A stretch of 64,000 nucleotides of DNA from an uncultured Bacteroidota bacterium (GCA_902788805.1 CADALO010000012.1:1-64000); one strand, 5' to 3'. Shown: positions 23,072-31,125, counted from the first letter of the stretch. Notes: a model not told the origin generated them from the letters alone. Program-made: numbers and translations.

Positions 23072-23635
23072 CTAACGATGCAGCTTGGGGTTCAGCTTCA
23101 TATTGGTTTTCAGACCAAAGCGGAGTTGTTTGACAACACCTTTGGTGAGATACACCCCGCATTGGTACTTCCCACTGGCGAAGCTGAACAAGAGGCGGTT
23201 GCCACCGATAAGGCGCTTCATAACCTCACATTTGGCCACATTCTGTTCTGCCAGACGGCCCGCCCCTGTAGTTGTACGCCCCTGAAACTCTCTTACTGTT
23301 CCGACCTCCATATCATACATAGCCAGAATGGTGTCGAGAGCGGCGAACACCTCGTCGGTAGTGTTTCCCAGCCAAAGGCAAGTCTCAAAGACGTCTTCGA
23401 TAGACAAGTCATTGAAGCCACCGATGGAGATCGAAAACAGCTGGCTTGTTCCGCCCAGGCTCATATAGTAGCCTTGAGTCCCGTTGTCGTCCTTGTAGAT
23501 GAAGATAGAATAGTCGGCATCGTCCTTCTCCGCCTCTGCGACCTCTACTCTAAGGTTGGCGGGAATGTCCTTTTGCGCTTGCACGCCCATTGTGGCTGTC
23601 ATCAAAAGCGCCACAAGTAGTAATATTTTTTTCAT
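23072..23635 (-). CDS. Exported hypothetical protein
   Basis: A 187-residue protein with a clear signal peptide (MKKILLLVALLMTATMGVQA). The mature part is mostly beta, with YSIFIYKDDNGTQGYYMSLG in the middle and KYQCGVYLTKGVVKQLRFGL near the end. This resembles the pattern of small exported Bacteroidales proteins without an assigned role. It stops 10 bp before the start of the UDG-like gene and probably shares its transcript. Confidence 0.7.
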   Translation of the reverse strand: MKKILLLVALLMTATMGVQAQKDIPANLRVEVAEAEKDDADYSIFIYKDDNGTQGYYMSLGGTSQLFSISIGGFNDLSIEDVFETCLWLGNTTDEVFAALDTILAMYDMEVGTVREFQGRTTTGAGRLAEQNVAKCEVMKRLIGGNRLLFSFASGKYQCGVYLTKGVVKQLRFGLKTNMKLNPKLHR

Positions 23636-23673
23636 AATGTGATAGTATGTTTGGAATTCAACTTCGTATTTGT

Positions 23674-23907
23674 CTATCGGTTCGTTGCACGTATCTTATT
23701 CAGTATGTGTTCTGCCCACGCTTCGTCGCCAGGGATTTGGTAGCGGAAGTTGCCGTCGGGGTCGGCGGTCGAGCTGCCGATGTCGGTGTCGAGGATAATT
23801 TGCGGCACTGACGGCGGTTGCGGTTCCGGCTTAAGATTCTCTGTCTCACACGAAACCAGCAACAAGGCCACAAACGCAATGAATATAAGACTCTTCGTCT
23901 GTTTCAT
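23674..23907 (-). CDS. Small lipoprotein, unknown function
   Basis: A 77-residue protein from ATG at 23907. The frame extends upstream to 24015, but the -7 box (CAAAGATA on the plus strand, 23938-23945) lies in that stretch. The N-terminus is a lipoprotein signal with lipobox LLLVSC. The mature part is Pro-rich (KPEPQPPSVPQIILDTDIGS) and short. I recognise no family. Confidence 0.6.
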   Translation of the reverse strand: MKQTKSLIFIAFVALLLVSCETENLKPEPQPPSVPQIILDTDIGSSTADPDGNFRYQIPGDEAWAEHILNKIRATNR

Positions 23908-24050
23908 CACTACAATGTTTTTGCTCGTTTTGATTTGCAAAGATACAACTTTTTTCAATTCCGACGTATTTATTTCGCCGAATAGGTTTTGTTGTGCATC
24001 CCTACGGAGCAACAATCCGCCAGACCCTCATATGCCAACAGCACAAAAAA

Positions 24051-24072
24051 AGAGAGGCCTCGCGGTCTCTCT
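24051..24072 (-). terminator. Terminator of the methyltransferase operon
   Basis: AGAGAGGCC pairs with GGTCTCTCT with one mismatch. On the minus strand it is followed by a T-rich run (plus strand AAAAAAA at 24044-24050). Confidence 0.55.
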
Positions 24073-24139
24073 TCTCTGTTTATTGAGGTCAATCTCATTC
24101 GACTTCCTCGTGGTTTTATACTTAGGGAAGTGTGCTTTT

Positions 24140-24931
24140 CTATTTCTTCCCCACAAGTATGGCGGAGCCTTTGAGCCCCAGCCAGAAGGCCTCCCGGCGG
24201 CTCATAAACAGGCCATTGTCGGTTGAGACAAGCCTCACGTCGGCGTAGCCCATATTTTTCAATCGCTGCACGAACATCTGCATATCGCCATACTTCAGTT
24301 TCGAAAAAATGTCGTGGATGGCGAAGGTGCCGCCTTTCTTGAGCACGCGGAGGGTCTCCATCAATATCTCCTGACGGTTGCGGCTTGGGATATTGTGGTA
24401 CACATAGTTGCTGCATACCGCATCGAAGGTCTCGTCGGCGAAATCGAGGCGAACGGCATCGCCCTTGGCAAAGGAGGTGTTTGATACGCCCTCGGCTTTG
24501 GCGTTCTCCTCGCAAAGGTTCTTGCTGAAAGAGGAATACTCCGCCCCCCAGCGGTCGATGCCAGACATCCGCGCCTTCGGGTTGCGCTTGGCCACGGCGA
24601 TGGTCAAGGCACCGCTGCCGCACCCCACATCGAGGCCGCAACCGCCTTCGGGCAGCACGACCCTCGCGGCCACGCCGTCGATTATCACACGCGACAGCTG
24701 GCGCTTCCCGTCGTACGAGAAGGCTCTGTACAACAGCACCATCCAGACCGTCACCGCCAGCAAGACGATTGTGGGGACAAGGAAAAGTACCGTCAGCACG
24801 GTTCTCCATATTCCGGCCGAAAGCAATCCGCTCACGCCGAAGATAAGGAACAGGACAAGGCACACCGCGCATCCTGCCGCCGTTCCACGTATCATACCCT
24901 TGGGCATCCAGTTTTTGTAGTTGGGTTTCAT
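24140..24931 (-). CDS. Membrane-anchored class I SAM-dependent methyltransferase
   Basis: A 263-residue protein with two N-terminal membrane helices (about 13-40 and 44-68), followed by a Rossmann methyltransferase domain. Motif I is LDVGCGSGALTIAVA (about 99-113). Later motifs are GIDRWGAEYSSFSKN and CSNYVYHNIPSRNRQEIL, with VLKKGGTFAIHDIF as the post-II strand. The substrate is unknown; a lipid or quinone-like membrane substrate is possible because of the anchor. It is the last gene of an operon with another methyltransferase (8 bp upstream) and an MptD-like membrane protein. Confidence 0.82.
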   Translation of the reverse strand: MKPNYKNWMPKGMIRGTAAGCAVCLVLFLIFGVSGLLSAGIWRTVLTVLFLVPTIVLLAVTVWMVLLYRAFSYDGKRQLSRVIIDGVAARVVLPEGGCGLDVGCGSGALTIAVAKRNPKARMSGIDRWGAEYSSFSKNLCEENAKAEGVSNTSFAKGDAVRLDFADETFDAVCSNYVYHNIPSRNRQEILMETLRVLKKGGTFAIHDIFSKLKYGDMQMFVQRLKNMGYADVRLVSTDNGLFMSRREAFWLGLKGSAILVGKK

Positions 24932-24939
24932 ATTATCTT

Positions 24940-25566
24940 TTATTTTGTTGCAATTACAGTAAGCCAGTGGTGTTTGTCGTCACCGTGGACGGCGATGTCG
25001 CGGAAGCCGGCATTGGCAAGGTGGGTACGCAGCTCGTCGGGGGTGTAGGTGTGCATACCCTCGATGAGTTTCTCCCACTTCTCGTTTTTGCCCGTGAGAC
25101 CGTCGTCCTCGTTGACGATGGCGAAACGTCCGCCCTCTTTCAGTGTGCGGCGCACCCCACGGAAGCACTCTTCGATGTCAGGCCAGAAGTAAACGGTCTC
25201 GAAGGCGGTCACGAGGTCGAAGACGCCCTCCTCGAAGGGCAATGCTGCGGCGCTACCTTCCAATACACGGCAGCGCCCCGCAGCGATGGCGGAGGCATTC
25301 ACCTCGGTGCTTTTCTTCACCGAGACGGGAGAGTAGTCGATGCCAGTCACCGTGCCTTTGGGGCAGCGCTTCAGCAGCCGTGCCACATTGGCACCGCCGC
25401 CGCACCCCACATCGAGGACGTTGGCATCGGCGGTGAGCGTCAGGTGCGAGAGGCTCCATTCCGCCAGACGGGCGTGGCCGCCGCCGTTCATTCCGTTGAC
25501 CATCATTCTTCCGAAGAAACCTTCGGGCTTGCGTGTGTTACTGAAAATCTTGCTTAGAAGTCCCAT
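24940..25566 (-). CDS. Class I SAM-dependent methyltransferase
   Basis: A 208-residue cytoplasmic protein. Motif I is VLDVGCGGGANVARLLKRC (about 51-69), then GIDYSPVSVKKSTEVN and FDLVTAFETVYFWPDIEECF, with TLKEGGRFAIVNEDDG as a post-motif. This is the small UbiE/Methyltransf_11-type layout. The end (HHWLTVIATK) is typical for this group. It lies between the MptD-like gene (11 bp upstream) and the membrane methyltransferase (8 bp downstream). The three probably work on one small-molecule pathway that needs uptake and methylation (inference from context). Confidence 0.85.
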   Translation of the reverse strand: MGLLSKIFSNTRKPEGFFGRMMVNGMNGGGHARLAEWSLSHLTLTADANVLDVGCGGGANVARLLKRCPKGTVTGIDYSPVSVKKSTEVNASAIAAGRCRVLEGSAAALPFEEGVFDLVTAFETVYFWPDIEECFRGVRRTLKEGGRFAIVNEDDGLTGKNEKWEKLIEGMHTYTPDELRTHLANAGFRDIAVHGDDKHHWLTVIATK

Positions 25567-25577
25567 AATCTTATTGT

Positions 25578-26114
25578 TTATTTAATCAATTTCTTTGCTA
25601 TCCACAATCCGCACTCGGCAGCGACGACTATTGCCACCAAGGCGACGACGAGCCACATCGTGCTCTGCAGTGGAACCATAGCGTCGGCATAGGCCTGCCC
25701 CACCTCCTCGGCGGCGCCCTGCAGGTACCACTCCTTGCGTGTCCAGAGGTAGATGATCTCGGCGATGTTGCCGAGGGCGAGGAGCGGGTAAGTGACGGCG
25801 TCCTTCTTGACTCCCACTCGCAACAAGTCGCTCAGCACACCGCATCCGACGATGACGGCCAACCGTGTGAGGTCCACCTCACCCATAGCCATCATCAGCA
25901 GGCCGAACACGGCTGACAGCACCGTTCCCAAGCCGAACCCGTGCCAGCGGAGCGAGAGCCAACGGTAGGGCAACGCGCCGAGGAGCGCACCCAAGGCAGG
26001 AGCCAGCATCCAGCATACCGGATGGGCAAAACCAATGAACTCGGCGGCAAACACCGCCACAAAATACAGCACCACGAAACCCGTAGCACCCCAGAATGTC
26101 AGTTTTTTATCCAT
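25578..26114 (-). CDS. MptD-family putative ECF transporter S component
   Basis: A 178-residue membrane protein from ATG at 26114. The frame reaches back to 26201, but the promoter lies there. About five to six helices are seen, e.g. FVVLYFVAVFAAEFIGFA, MLAPALGALLGALPYRWL and LVVALVAIVVAAECGLWIAK. Pattern and length fit the MptD (Trep_Strep) family of substrate-binding S components of energy-coupling-factor transporters. Partner A and T components are not in the window, so it would rely on shared ECF modules elsewhere, or work alone. It is the first gene of the operon with two methyltransferases. Confidence 0.65.
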   Translation of the reverse strand: MDKKLTFWGATGFVVLYFVAVFAAEFIGFAHPVCWMLAPALGALLGALPYRWLSLRWHGFGLGTVLSAVFGLLMMAMGEVDLTRLAVIVGCGVLSDLLRVGVKKDAVTYPLLALGNIAEIIYLWTRKEWYLQGAAEEVGQAYADAMVPLQSTMWLVVALVAIVVAAECGLWIAKKLIK

Positions 26115-26140
26115 ATTATAGCATTTATTGATTCCAACTG

Positions 26141-26171
26141 CAAAATTACCGACATTCCCACACCCCCGCAA
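26141..26171 (-). promoter_or_regulatory. Promoter of the MptD-methyltransferase operon
   Basis: On the minus strand TTG (26169-26171), 20 nt, TAATTTTG (26141-26148), 26 bp before the start at 26114. Confidence 0.5.
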
Positions 26172-26211
26172 TCCCCAAAAATTAGGATTTTTGTGCAGCA
26201 AATGTACATAC

Positions 26212-26259
26212 TATTCTCCGCATATTTTGCGGAGAATATTTGTTTTTTTCTCCGTATAG
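26212..26259. promoter_or_regulatory. CTCCGCATATT palindrome, copy 1
   Basis: TATTCTCCGCA and TGCGGAGAATA are an 11-bp inverted repeat (26212-26238), followed by a half-site TCTCCGTATAG (26250-26259). Two further copies with the same layout occur at 30932-30976 and 31083-31125. Here the element is upstream of both the MptD operon and the DUF4160 gene. Confidence 0.7.
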
Positions 26260-26269
26260 CAACATTTAT

Positions 26270-26300
26270 TTTGCCAGATGAATAATTTTGTGTATCTTTG
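26270..26300 (+). promoter_or_regulatory. Promoter of the DUF4160-DUF2442 pair
   Basis: TTTG (26270-26273), 19 nt, TATCTTTG (26293-26300), 24 bp before the start at 26325. The sequence GTGTATCTTTGCAGCGTGAA recurs at 26883-26902 just after the pair. Confidence 0.6.
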
Positions 26301-26324
26301 CAGCGTGAAAACAATAACAACGAT

Positions 26325-26627
26325 ATGCCTAAAATATACGAATACTTCGGATTTATATTCTACTTCTACTCCAATGAGCATGAGCCAATTCATATGCATG
26401 TAAAACACGGAGATGAGGAGAGCATATTCGAGCTTATCATGATGAACGGTAGCTTGGAACGAATCAATATCCGGGATAAGCACGGTGTGCCTCCGTTGTC
26501 ATCGAAGGACAAGCGCATAGCAGAGGCATTTATTAGAAAATATTGCAAGAATATCATCGACAAATGGGTGCGGTTCTTTGTGATGAAGCAGCAAGTGAGA
26601 AGCACCAATATCAAGACAAAACTATGA
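26325..26627 (+). CDS. DUF4160 domain protein
   Basis: A 100-residue protein from ATG at 26325 (MPKIYEYFGFIFYFYSNEH). The frame begins earlier, at 26298, inside the promoter. DUF4160 hallmarks are the aromatic start, EHEPIHMHVKHGDEESIFEL and a C-terminal helix with KRIAEAFIRKYCKNIIDKW. DUF4160 proteins are regularly paired with DUF2442 proteins, as here (ATGA overlap with the next gene). The pair is suspected to be a toxin-antitoxin-type or regulatory module, but no activity is established. It has its own promoter and lies near a CTCCGCATATT palindrome. Confidence 0.85.
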   Translation: MPKIYEYFGFIFYFYSNEHEPIHMHVKHGDEESIFELIMMNGSLERINIRDKHGVPPLSSKDKRIAEAFIRKYCKNIIDKWVRFFVMKQQVRSTNIKTKL

Positions 26628-26878
26628 GCGACAGATTATACATAACGGAAGCAGTTGACCTTGGCGGGTTGAAGGTGCGGTTGGTTTTCAGCGACGGCAC
26701 CGACAGCACGGTGGATGTCGGTGACTACATCCGTCGGCACCCGCATCCGCAGTACAATAAATACCTTGACCCCAAGAAGTTCCGCACCTTCACCCTCGAC
26801 GGCGGCAACATCGTCTGGGGCCGCAACTGGGACTTGATATTCCCCATCGAGCAGCTGCACGAAGGGGTGATTAGATGA
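26624..26878 (+). CDS. DUF2442 domain protein
   Basis: An 84-residue protein. Its ATG (26624) overlaps the stop of the DUF4160 gene (ATGA), so translation is probably coupled. The DUF2442 pattern is AVDLGGLKVRLVFSDGTDST, a central KYLDPKKFRTFTLDGG and NIVWGRNWDLIFPIEQL at the end. The upstream frame extension (from 26543) only translates the end of the DUF4160 gene. Role unknown; partner of DUF4160. Confidence 0.85.
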   Translation: MSDRLYITEAVDLGGLKVRLVFSDGTDSTVDVGDYIRRHPHPQYNKYLDPKKFRTFTLDGGNIVWGRNWDLIFPIEQLHEGVIR

Positions 26879-27158
26879 TAATGTGTATCTTTGCAGCGTG
26901 AAATTGATAAAATGATGATGACATAAAACGTAGAAATAGACAAAGACATATTGAGCTTGCCGCTCTTGTTTTCTTACTATGTATGTGGTTCAATAAAAAT
27001 GCCATATGTTTTGGAATGTTTGTGACTCGCTGATTATTTCCCCTACCGCAAATGCGCGGGTGTGCGTCGGGGGACTTTCCTTTTTGTTTTTAATTCAATT
27101 GCCTCTCTCTACCGCAAACTTGCGGCGGGGCGGGATGGGTTTGTAACAATTTTATTGG
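26879..27158. other. Gene-free stretch with a duplicated promoter and short palindromes
   Basis: TATCTTTG (26885-26892) in a 20-bp copy of the DUF4160 promoter core, but no gene follows directly. Two CCGCAAATGCGCGG/CCGCAAACTTGCGG palindromes lie at about 27046-27060 and 27112-27126; these are a common short repeat type in Bacteroidales. The composition shifts to AT-rich at 27130. Confidence 0.5.
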
Positions 27159-27929
27159 ATGAAAACCATAAAACATAATGAACTACTCCGACTGGAACTG
27201 AATGCACTACTCAATGATTTGGAGCAAGCTCGTCAAATGCTACCAAACCATATGCCTTCTTTCGGTTCTGTAGCAGAAAGCATATTAAAAAATCATCTAA
27301 CATCTTTCCTGCCTCAAAAAGTATCCGTTTGTCAGGGTTTTGTGGAATGTAATGGGGAAGTATCAAACCAGTGCGACATTATTCTTTACAATGCGAATGA
27401 CTTTGCACCTATCTATTCGTATGGTGACATCAAGGTTATAAACCATCAAGCAGTCTACGCAGTTATTGAGGTAAAGACAGGCATTGACAGTAGACGTTTT
27501 TGTGAAGTCTTGCATGGTTTTGAACGACTAACAAAGTTATGTGTACAAAACAAATTTTTATTCATATATGAAGGATGCACAATAACAACACTGAAAAATT
27601 ATTTTCACTGCAAGCAATCCCCATACTATAGCACAATACTTGACAAAGATGATTTCGAAGCTTTGCCCGATGCCATTATCTCGCTGAAGCATGATTATTA
27701 TCTTGCAAAAGACCATATTCAAACAGAACAAAATGATATGTTTGGATATATGGCCTATTATGCAATAGACCATTCTAACAAAGCTATTGCTTGTTTGCAG
27801 GGTTTTACTGAAAAACTACTTTCGATTGTGAGTGTAGAATCGAAACCAGTCCATATTCTGAATAATGATAATCCCCAAGAGCCAAACTATTTGTTGATAA
27901 ATGATGGGTTTTACCTTGTTGAAATGTAA
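27159..27929 (+). CDS. DUF6602 family protein, PD-(D/E)XK-like
   Basis: A 256-residue cytoplasmic protein. The N-terminal part (about 30-75) has GSVAESILKNHLTSFLPQKV and QGFVECNGEVSNQCDIILY, and then AVYAVIEVKTG. Asp73, Glu104 and Lys106 form the D...ExK pattern of PD-(D/E)XK nuclease folds, as known for DUF6602. The C-terminal half is not recognised. The base composition is AT-rich compared with the neighbours, as is the next gene, so both may be acquired together. The protease gene starts 26 bp downstream. A DNA- or RNA-directed role, perhaps in defence, is inferred only from the fold. Confidence 0.75.
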   Translation: MKTIKHNELLRLELNALLNDLEQARQMLPNHMPSFGSVAESILKNHLTSFLPQKVSVCQGFVECNGEVSNQCDIILYNANDFAPIYSYGDIKVINHQAVYAVIEVKTGIDSRRFCEVLHGFERLTKLCVQNKFLFIYEGCTITTLKNYFHCKQSPYYSTILDKDDFEALPDAIISLKHDYYLAKDHIQTEQNDMFGYMAYYAIDHSNKAIACLQGFTEKLLSIVSVESKPVHILNNDNPQEPNYLLINDGFYLVEM

Positions 27930-27954
27930 ATGATAACTTCTAAACATAATTTGA

Positions 27955-29517
27955 ATGAAAAAGATAGCATGGTGTTTTTTATTTGTATTTGCCTTAACAA
28001 CATTATGTTTGGGGCAAAAGACCATTTTAAATGCCAACCCTGCAAATGAAGGATGGTCGAGCGTTGACTACCAAGGGAAACGCTTTCGGATTTCAAGTGT
28101 TGAGATTGATAGAGAAAACAATAAAACCTATGTGACAATTGAAGTCGTAGCAACAAAAAAATTACGAGAACTGAAACCACCCATATGTAATCCTTGGATT
28201 ACGGAAAAGAACAGACTCTGGGAAAGCTGCATAAAAAACGTCGAGCGATGTGGGGGTTATGAAGACTATGACCACTATATAACCGACGATGGTCGTACGG
28301 GACATTATTCGGGAGATGGCAATCCTAATTATGAGGCTATTTGGGAAAATGTAGAAGCGGGGAAAATACATTGGTATACTCTTGTATTCAATACGGTTAT
28401 ACCGCATGGAATAACTGATATAAAAATTGACTGCAATGGTTTTTGTAACAAAGGATTTTGCAAGATACTCTCATGTACCATTAATAATCCGATGCCGATT
28501 CTTCCAAATATTAATATGACAGAAAAAGAGATACGCTCTAATATTGAAAAACAACATAATGGCATAGTAGGAATATATGAGGACTTAAAAAAGAATGGCT
28601 TACGGATTGCCTGTATTAAACAGGATAATGATTACAAAATAATCTATCTCTCCGGAGGTCGAATGAAAGGGTGGAACGTTGGCGAAATAAAAGGTACGTT
28701 GTCTGAGACATCAATACCTACTCTTTTTATGGCAGATTGGTATGATGATTTTAAAGAAAAAGAAACCGACAAAGTTATGATTGGCTTTGACAAGTTGACA
28801 ATGGATATTAGCATAGGAGACAGTACAACCTCTTACTTGCAAATATATCCACCCGCAAAAGGGACTACTAATTCTGATAATATTACATTAACACAGTGGA
28901 CAGGAACAGGCTTTTCAATTGGCAATGATTATATAGTGACAAACAATCATGTGGCTGATGGAGCAAAAACGATTAGTGTCAAGGGGGTTAAAGGAGACAT
29001 GAACACAGGGTACTCCGCAGAAGTTGTTGCAACAGATAAAGTGAATGACATTGCAGTCCTAAAGGTTACTGACCCTAATTTCAAAGGCTTCGGAACAATC
29101 CCTTATGCGTTACAACAACGCATGGCAGATGTCGGTGAAGATGTTTTTGTTCTTGGTTATCCATTGACACAAGCGCTTGGTAACGAGATAAAATTGACCA
29201 ATGGCATCATTAGCTCTCGCACAGGTTACCAAGGAGATATTTCCACTTATCAAATGTCGGCACCCGTGCAACCTGGCAATAGTGGCGGTCCTATGTTCGA
29301 TAGCAAAGGCAACGTGATAGGCATTGTCGTGGCGGGCGTTCCTGGAGCAGAAAATGTAGGCTACGCCATAAAGACTTCCTATCTCAAAATCCTCATTGAA
29401 AGCGCAGGGCTGGACATAGCTTTCCCTGCCAACAATACAATAGCGACACTTTCATTGGCGGAGAAGGTGAAGCGAGTTAAGAACTATGTGTTCTACATTG
29501 AATGCAGCAACAAGTGA
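27955..29517 (+). CDS. Exported trypsin-like (S1C) serine protease with novel N-terminal part
   Basis: A 520-residue protein with a signal peptide (MKKIAWCFLFVFALTTLCLG). Residues 25-310 are a beta-rich region I cannot assign (for example NKTYVTIEVVATKKLRELK). The protease domain is about 315-490 with the full triad: His332 in TNNHVADG, Asp365 in NDIAVL and Ser443 in QPGNSGGPMFD. No PDZ domain follows, unlike DegP/HtrA. The gene is AT-rich and follows the DUF6602 gene by 26 bp, so they are probably one transcript. An exported protease with a cytoplasmic nuclease-fold partner is an unusual combination. A hairpin terminator lies at 29562-29593. Confidence 0.85.
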   Translation: MKKIAWCFLFVFALTTLCLGQKTILNANPANEGWSSVDYQGKRFRISSVEIDRENNKTYVTIEVVATKKLRELKPPICNPWITEKNRLWESCIKNVERCGGYEDYDHYITDDGRTGHYSGDGNPNYEAIWENVEAGKIHWYTLVFNTVIPHGITDIKIDCNGFCNKGFCKILSCTINNPMPILPNINMTEKEIRSNIEKQHNGIVGIYEDLKKNGLRIACIKQDNDYKIIYLSGGRMKGWNVGEIKGTLSETSIPTLFMADWYDDFKEKETDKVMIGFDKLTMDISIGDSTTSYLQIYPPAKGTTNSDNITLTQWTGTGFSIGNDYIVTNNHVADGAKTISVKGVKGDMNTGYSAEVVATDKVNDIAVLKVTDPNFKGFGTIPYALQQRMADVGEDVFVLGYPLTQALGNEIKLTNGIISSRTGYQGDISTYQMSAPVQPGNSGGPMFDSKGNVIGIVVAGVPGAENVGYAIKTSYLKILIESAGLDIAFPANNTIATLSLAEKVKRVKNYVFYIECSNK

Positions 29518-29561
29518 TTTTGAAAACGACCAAAAAACTCTCGCAAAGGCCAAATCATATT

Positions 29562-29593
29562 TGTAAACGGCTGGATTTTCCCGGCCGTTTACA
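29562..29593 (+). terminator. Terminator after the protease gene
   Basis: TGTAAACGGCTGG pairs with CCGGCCGTTTACA with one mismatch around ATTTTC, followed by ATTTTTAATTTT. Confidence 0.7.
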
Positions 29594-29676
29594 TTTTTAA
29601 TTTTGCCATTTCAGAAATATCCGTACCTTTACACCCGTATTCATCGAATGCTAAACCACTAAAGAAAGGAGCAACA

Positions 29677-29736
29677 ATGCCTTTGTTTTACAACAAAGTG
29701 CAAAGGGTCAATACGCGCGACCCGAAAGGTGTGTAG
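29677..29736 (+). pseudogene. Truncated HU-like DNA-binding protein gene
   Basis: Nineteen codons (MPLFYNKVQRVNTRDPKGV) and a stop. They match the start of Bacteroidales HU-family DNA-binding proteins, which open with a pattern like M-x-x-x-Y-x-x-V-Q-R-x-N-x-R-[DN]-P. The rest (about 100 to 130 residues) is missing. A promoter-like TACCTTTA lies about 50 bp upstream, and a terminator hairpin follows at 29779-29800, so promoter and terminator survive while the body was deleted. Confidence 0.65.
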
Positions 29737-29778
29737 AATAACAACTCACACAGAACCCACAAAGAAGGCATAAAGAAG

Positions 29779-29800
29779 GGAGCGTCAATTTTGGCGCTCC
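29779..29800 (+). terminator. Terminator hairpin of the truncated HU-like gene
   Basis: GGAGCG(T)C and GG(C)GCTCC pair around AATTTT, followed by TTTCC. It also lies 15 bp downstream of the Fic stop codon in the other orientation. Confidence 0.55.
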
Positions 29801-29814
29801 TTTCCATCATATAA

Positions 29815-30897
29815 CTATTTTACCAAGTCGTATCCGGTGCTTCGACCACCTGACTCGGTGCGGGCAAGGATACCCTTGGCGACAAGGTCTTGCAGGTCAC
29901 GCAGGGCGGTATCTGGAGAGCATTTGTTTATCTTCGCCCATTTGGAGGATGTCAATTTGCCTTCAAAACCATCCCACAGCATATTGACCATTTTGGTCTG
30001 CCGCTCATTCATAGCTATATGACGGTGGCTCTCCCAAAACGTAGCTTTACTCAGTGTGTGCCCGATGGTCTCCATAGCCACTTTGATAGCCACATCCAAC
30101 CTTCCGAGAAACCATAGTAGCCACTCGGTAATGTCAAGCGTCCCTTTCTGCGTCTGCTCCAATATGTCGTAATATTCTTTCCGCGCCAACGCAATCTGTG
30201 TCGACATACTGTAGAAGCGATAGAATGTGGCATCGGATTTCGCCAAAAGCATATCGGTGATGGTACGTGCCAACCGCCCGTTGCCGTCGCTGAAGGGGTG
30301 TATGCTGACAAACCATAGGTGGGCTATGGCCGCTTTCAGTACAGGGTCAGTGTCCGCGGTGTTGATCCATTGCAGCAGTTCCGACATCATCTGCGGTACA
30401 TCTTTGCTGGCAGGAGCCTCGTAGTGTACCTTCTCTTTGCCATATTGTCCAGATACCACCTGCATATCCCCCTGTCGCCAATCGCCCACGGTGATGTGTG
30501 CCAATCGGATGGGATTAGGAAACAATGCACTATGCCAACGGAACAGCCTATCCTGTGTTAAAGGCTCGTTATAATGATGCACGGCATCAAACATCACCTC
30601 CACCACTCCTTCAATGTAGCGGTCGGATGAGGGCACTCCAACGTGGTCAATTCCCAACTGCCAAGCTACCGACGAGCGTACATCGTCGGCATTCAAGGCA
30701 ATGCCCTCTATCTCAGATGACTTGATGATATCCGATGTCATTGCATCAAGCACAACCGGGCTTTTCACATCAAACCCGAGCATCTCTGCCATTCCTAACA
30801 ACTTCCCCTGCTGATGCCTCACATCAACCAATATTTCGTTGATTTTCTGCTTGTCCCACAGAAATTTTGGCCAGTCCGTAAGTTCCCATATATACAT
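29815..30897 (-). CDS. Fic family protein with N-terminal DUF4172-type domain
   Basis: A 360-residue protein from ATG at 30897 (MYIWELTDWPKFLWDKQKIN). The frame is open to 30981, but that part contains the palindromic operator and the promoter. Residues 1-95 form the DUF4172-like helical N-terminus. The inhibitory motif IIKSSEIEG (Glu64) is N-terminal, giving class II. The Fic motif HPFSDGNGRLAR starts at His200 and is complete. A C-terminal winged helix (about 290-360; KWAKINKCSPDTALRDLQDL) may bind DNA, including its own operator. The expected activity is transfer of AMP to a protein. It shares no clear operator sequence with the first Fic gene (4817). Confidence 0.88.
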   Translation of the reverse strand: MYIWELTDWPKFLWDKQKINEILVDVRHQQGKLLGMAEMLGFDVKSPVVLDAMTSDIIKSSEIEGIALNADDVRSSVAWQLGIDHVGVPSSDRYIEGVVEVMFDAVHHYNEPLTQDRLFRWHSALFPNPIRLAHITVGDWRQGDMQVVSGQYGKEKVHYEAPASKDVPQMMSELLQWINTADTDPVLKAAIAHLWFVSIHPFSDGNGRLARTITDMLLAKSDATFYRFYSMSTQIALARKEYYDILEQTQKGTLDITEWLLWFLGRLDVAIKVAMETIGHTLSKATFWESHRHIAMNERQTKMVNMLWDGFEGKLTSSKWAKINKCSPDTALRDLQDLVAKGILARTESGGRSTGYDLVK

Positions 30898-30931
30898 ATC
30901 TACCTGTTTTTGTGCGGATAATACAGCTGCT

Positions 30932-30982
30932 AATCTCCGCATATTATGCGGCAAATATACATTTTTTTCTCCGCACGGCAAA
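30932..30982 (-). promoter_or_regulatory. Promoter plus overlapping operator of the Fic gene (CTCCGCATATT copy 2)
   Basis: On the minus strand TTTG (30979-30982), 19 nt, TATATTTG (30952-30959). The palindrome AATCTCCGCATATTATGCGG (30932-30951) starts right after the -7 box and would cover the transcription start. A half-site TCTCCGCA (30968-30975) lies in the spacer. This is a repressor-type layout. Confidence 0.7.
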
Positions 30983-31082
30983 AAAAAGGTGCAATTTTAC
31001 GATTGCACCCGTTGCGGCGGATTTGCAATCTGCCGCAACTTAATATAAGGATTTGAAATCTGCGCCACTGGCCTGCAATGTC

Positions 31083-31125
31083 TATTCTCCGCATATTCTG
31101 CGGCGAATATACAACTTTTCTCCGC
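31083..31125 (-). promoter_or_regulatory. CTCCGCATATT copy 3
   Basis: TATTCTCCGCATATTCTGCG with GCGAATA (31083-31109) and a half-site TTCTCCGCATAA after it. On the minus strand it has TTG, 18 nt, TATATTCG, so it looks like a second, slightly decayed promoter/operator pointing the same way as the Fic gene. No gene of its own follows. Confidence 0.6.
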
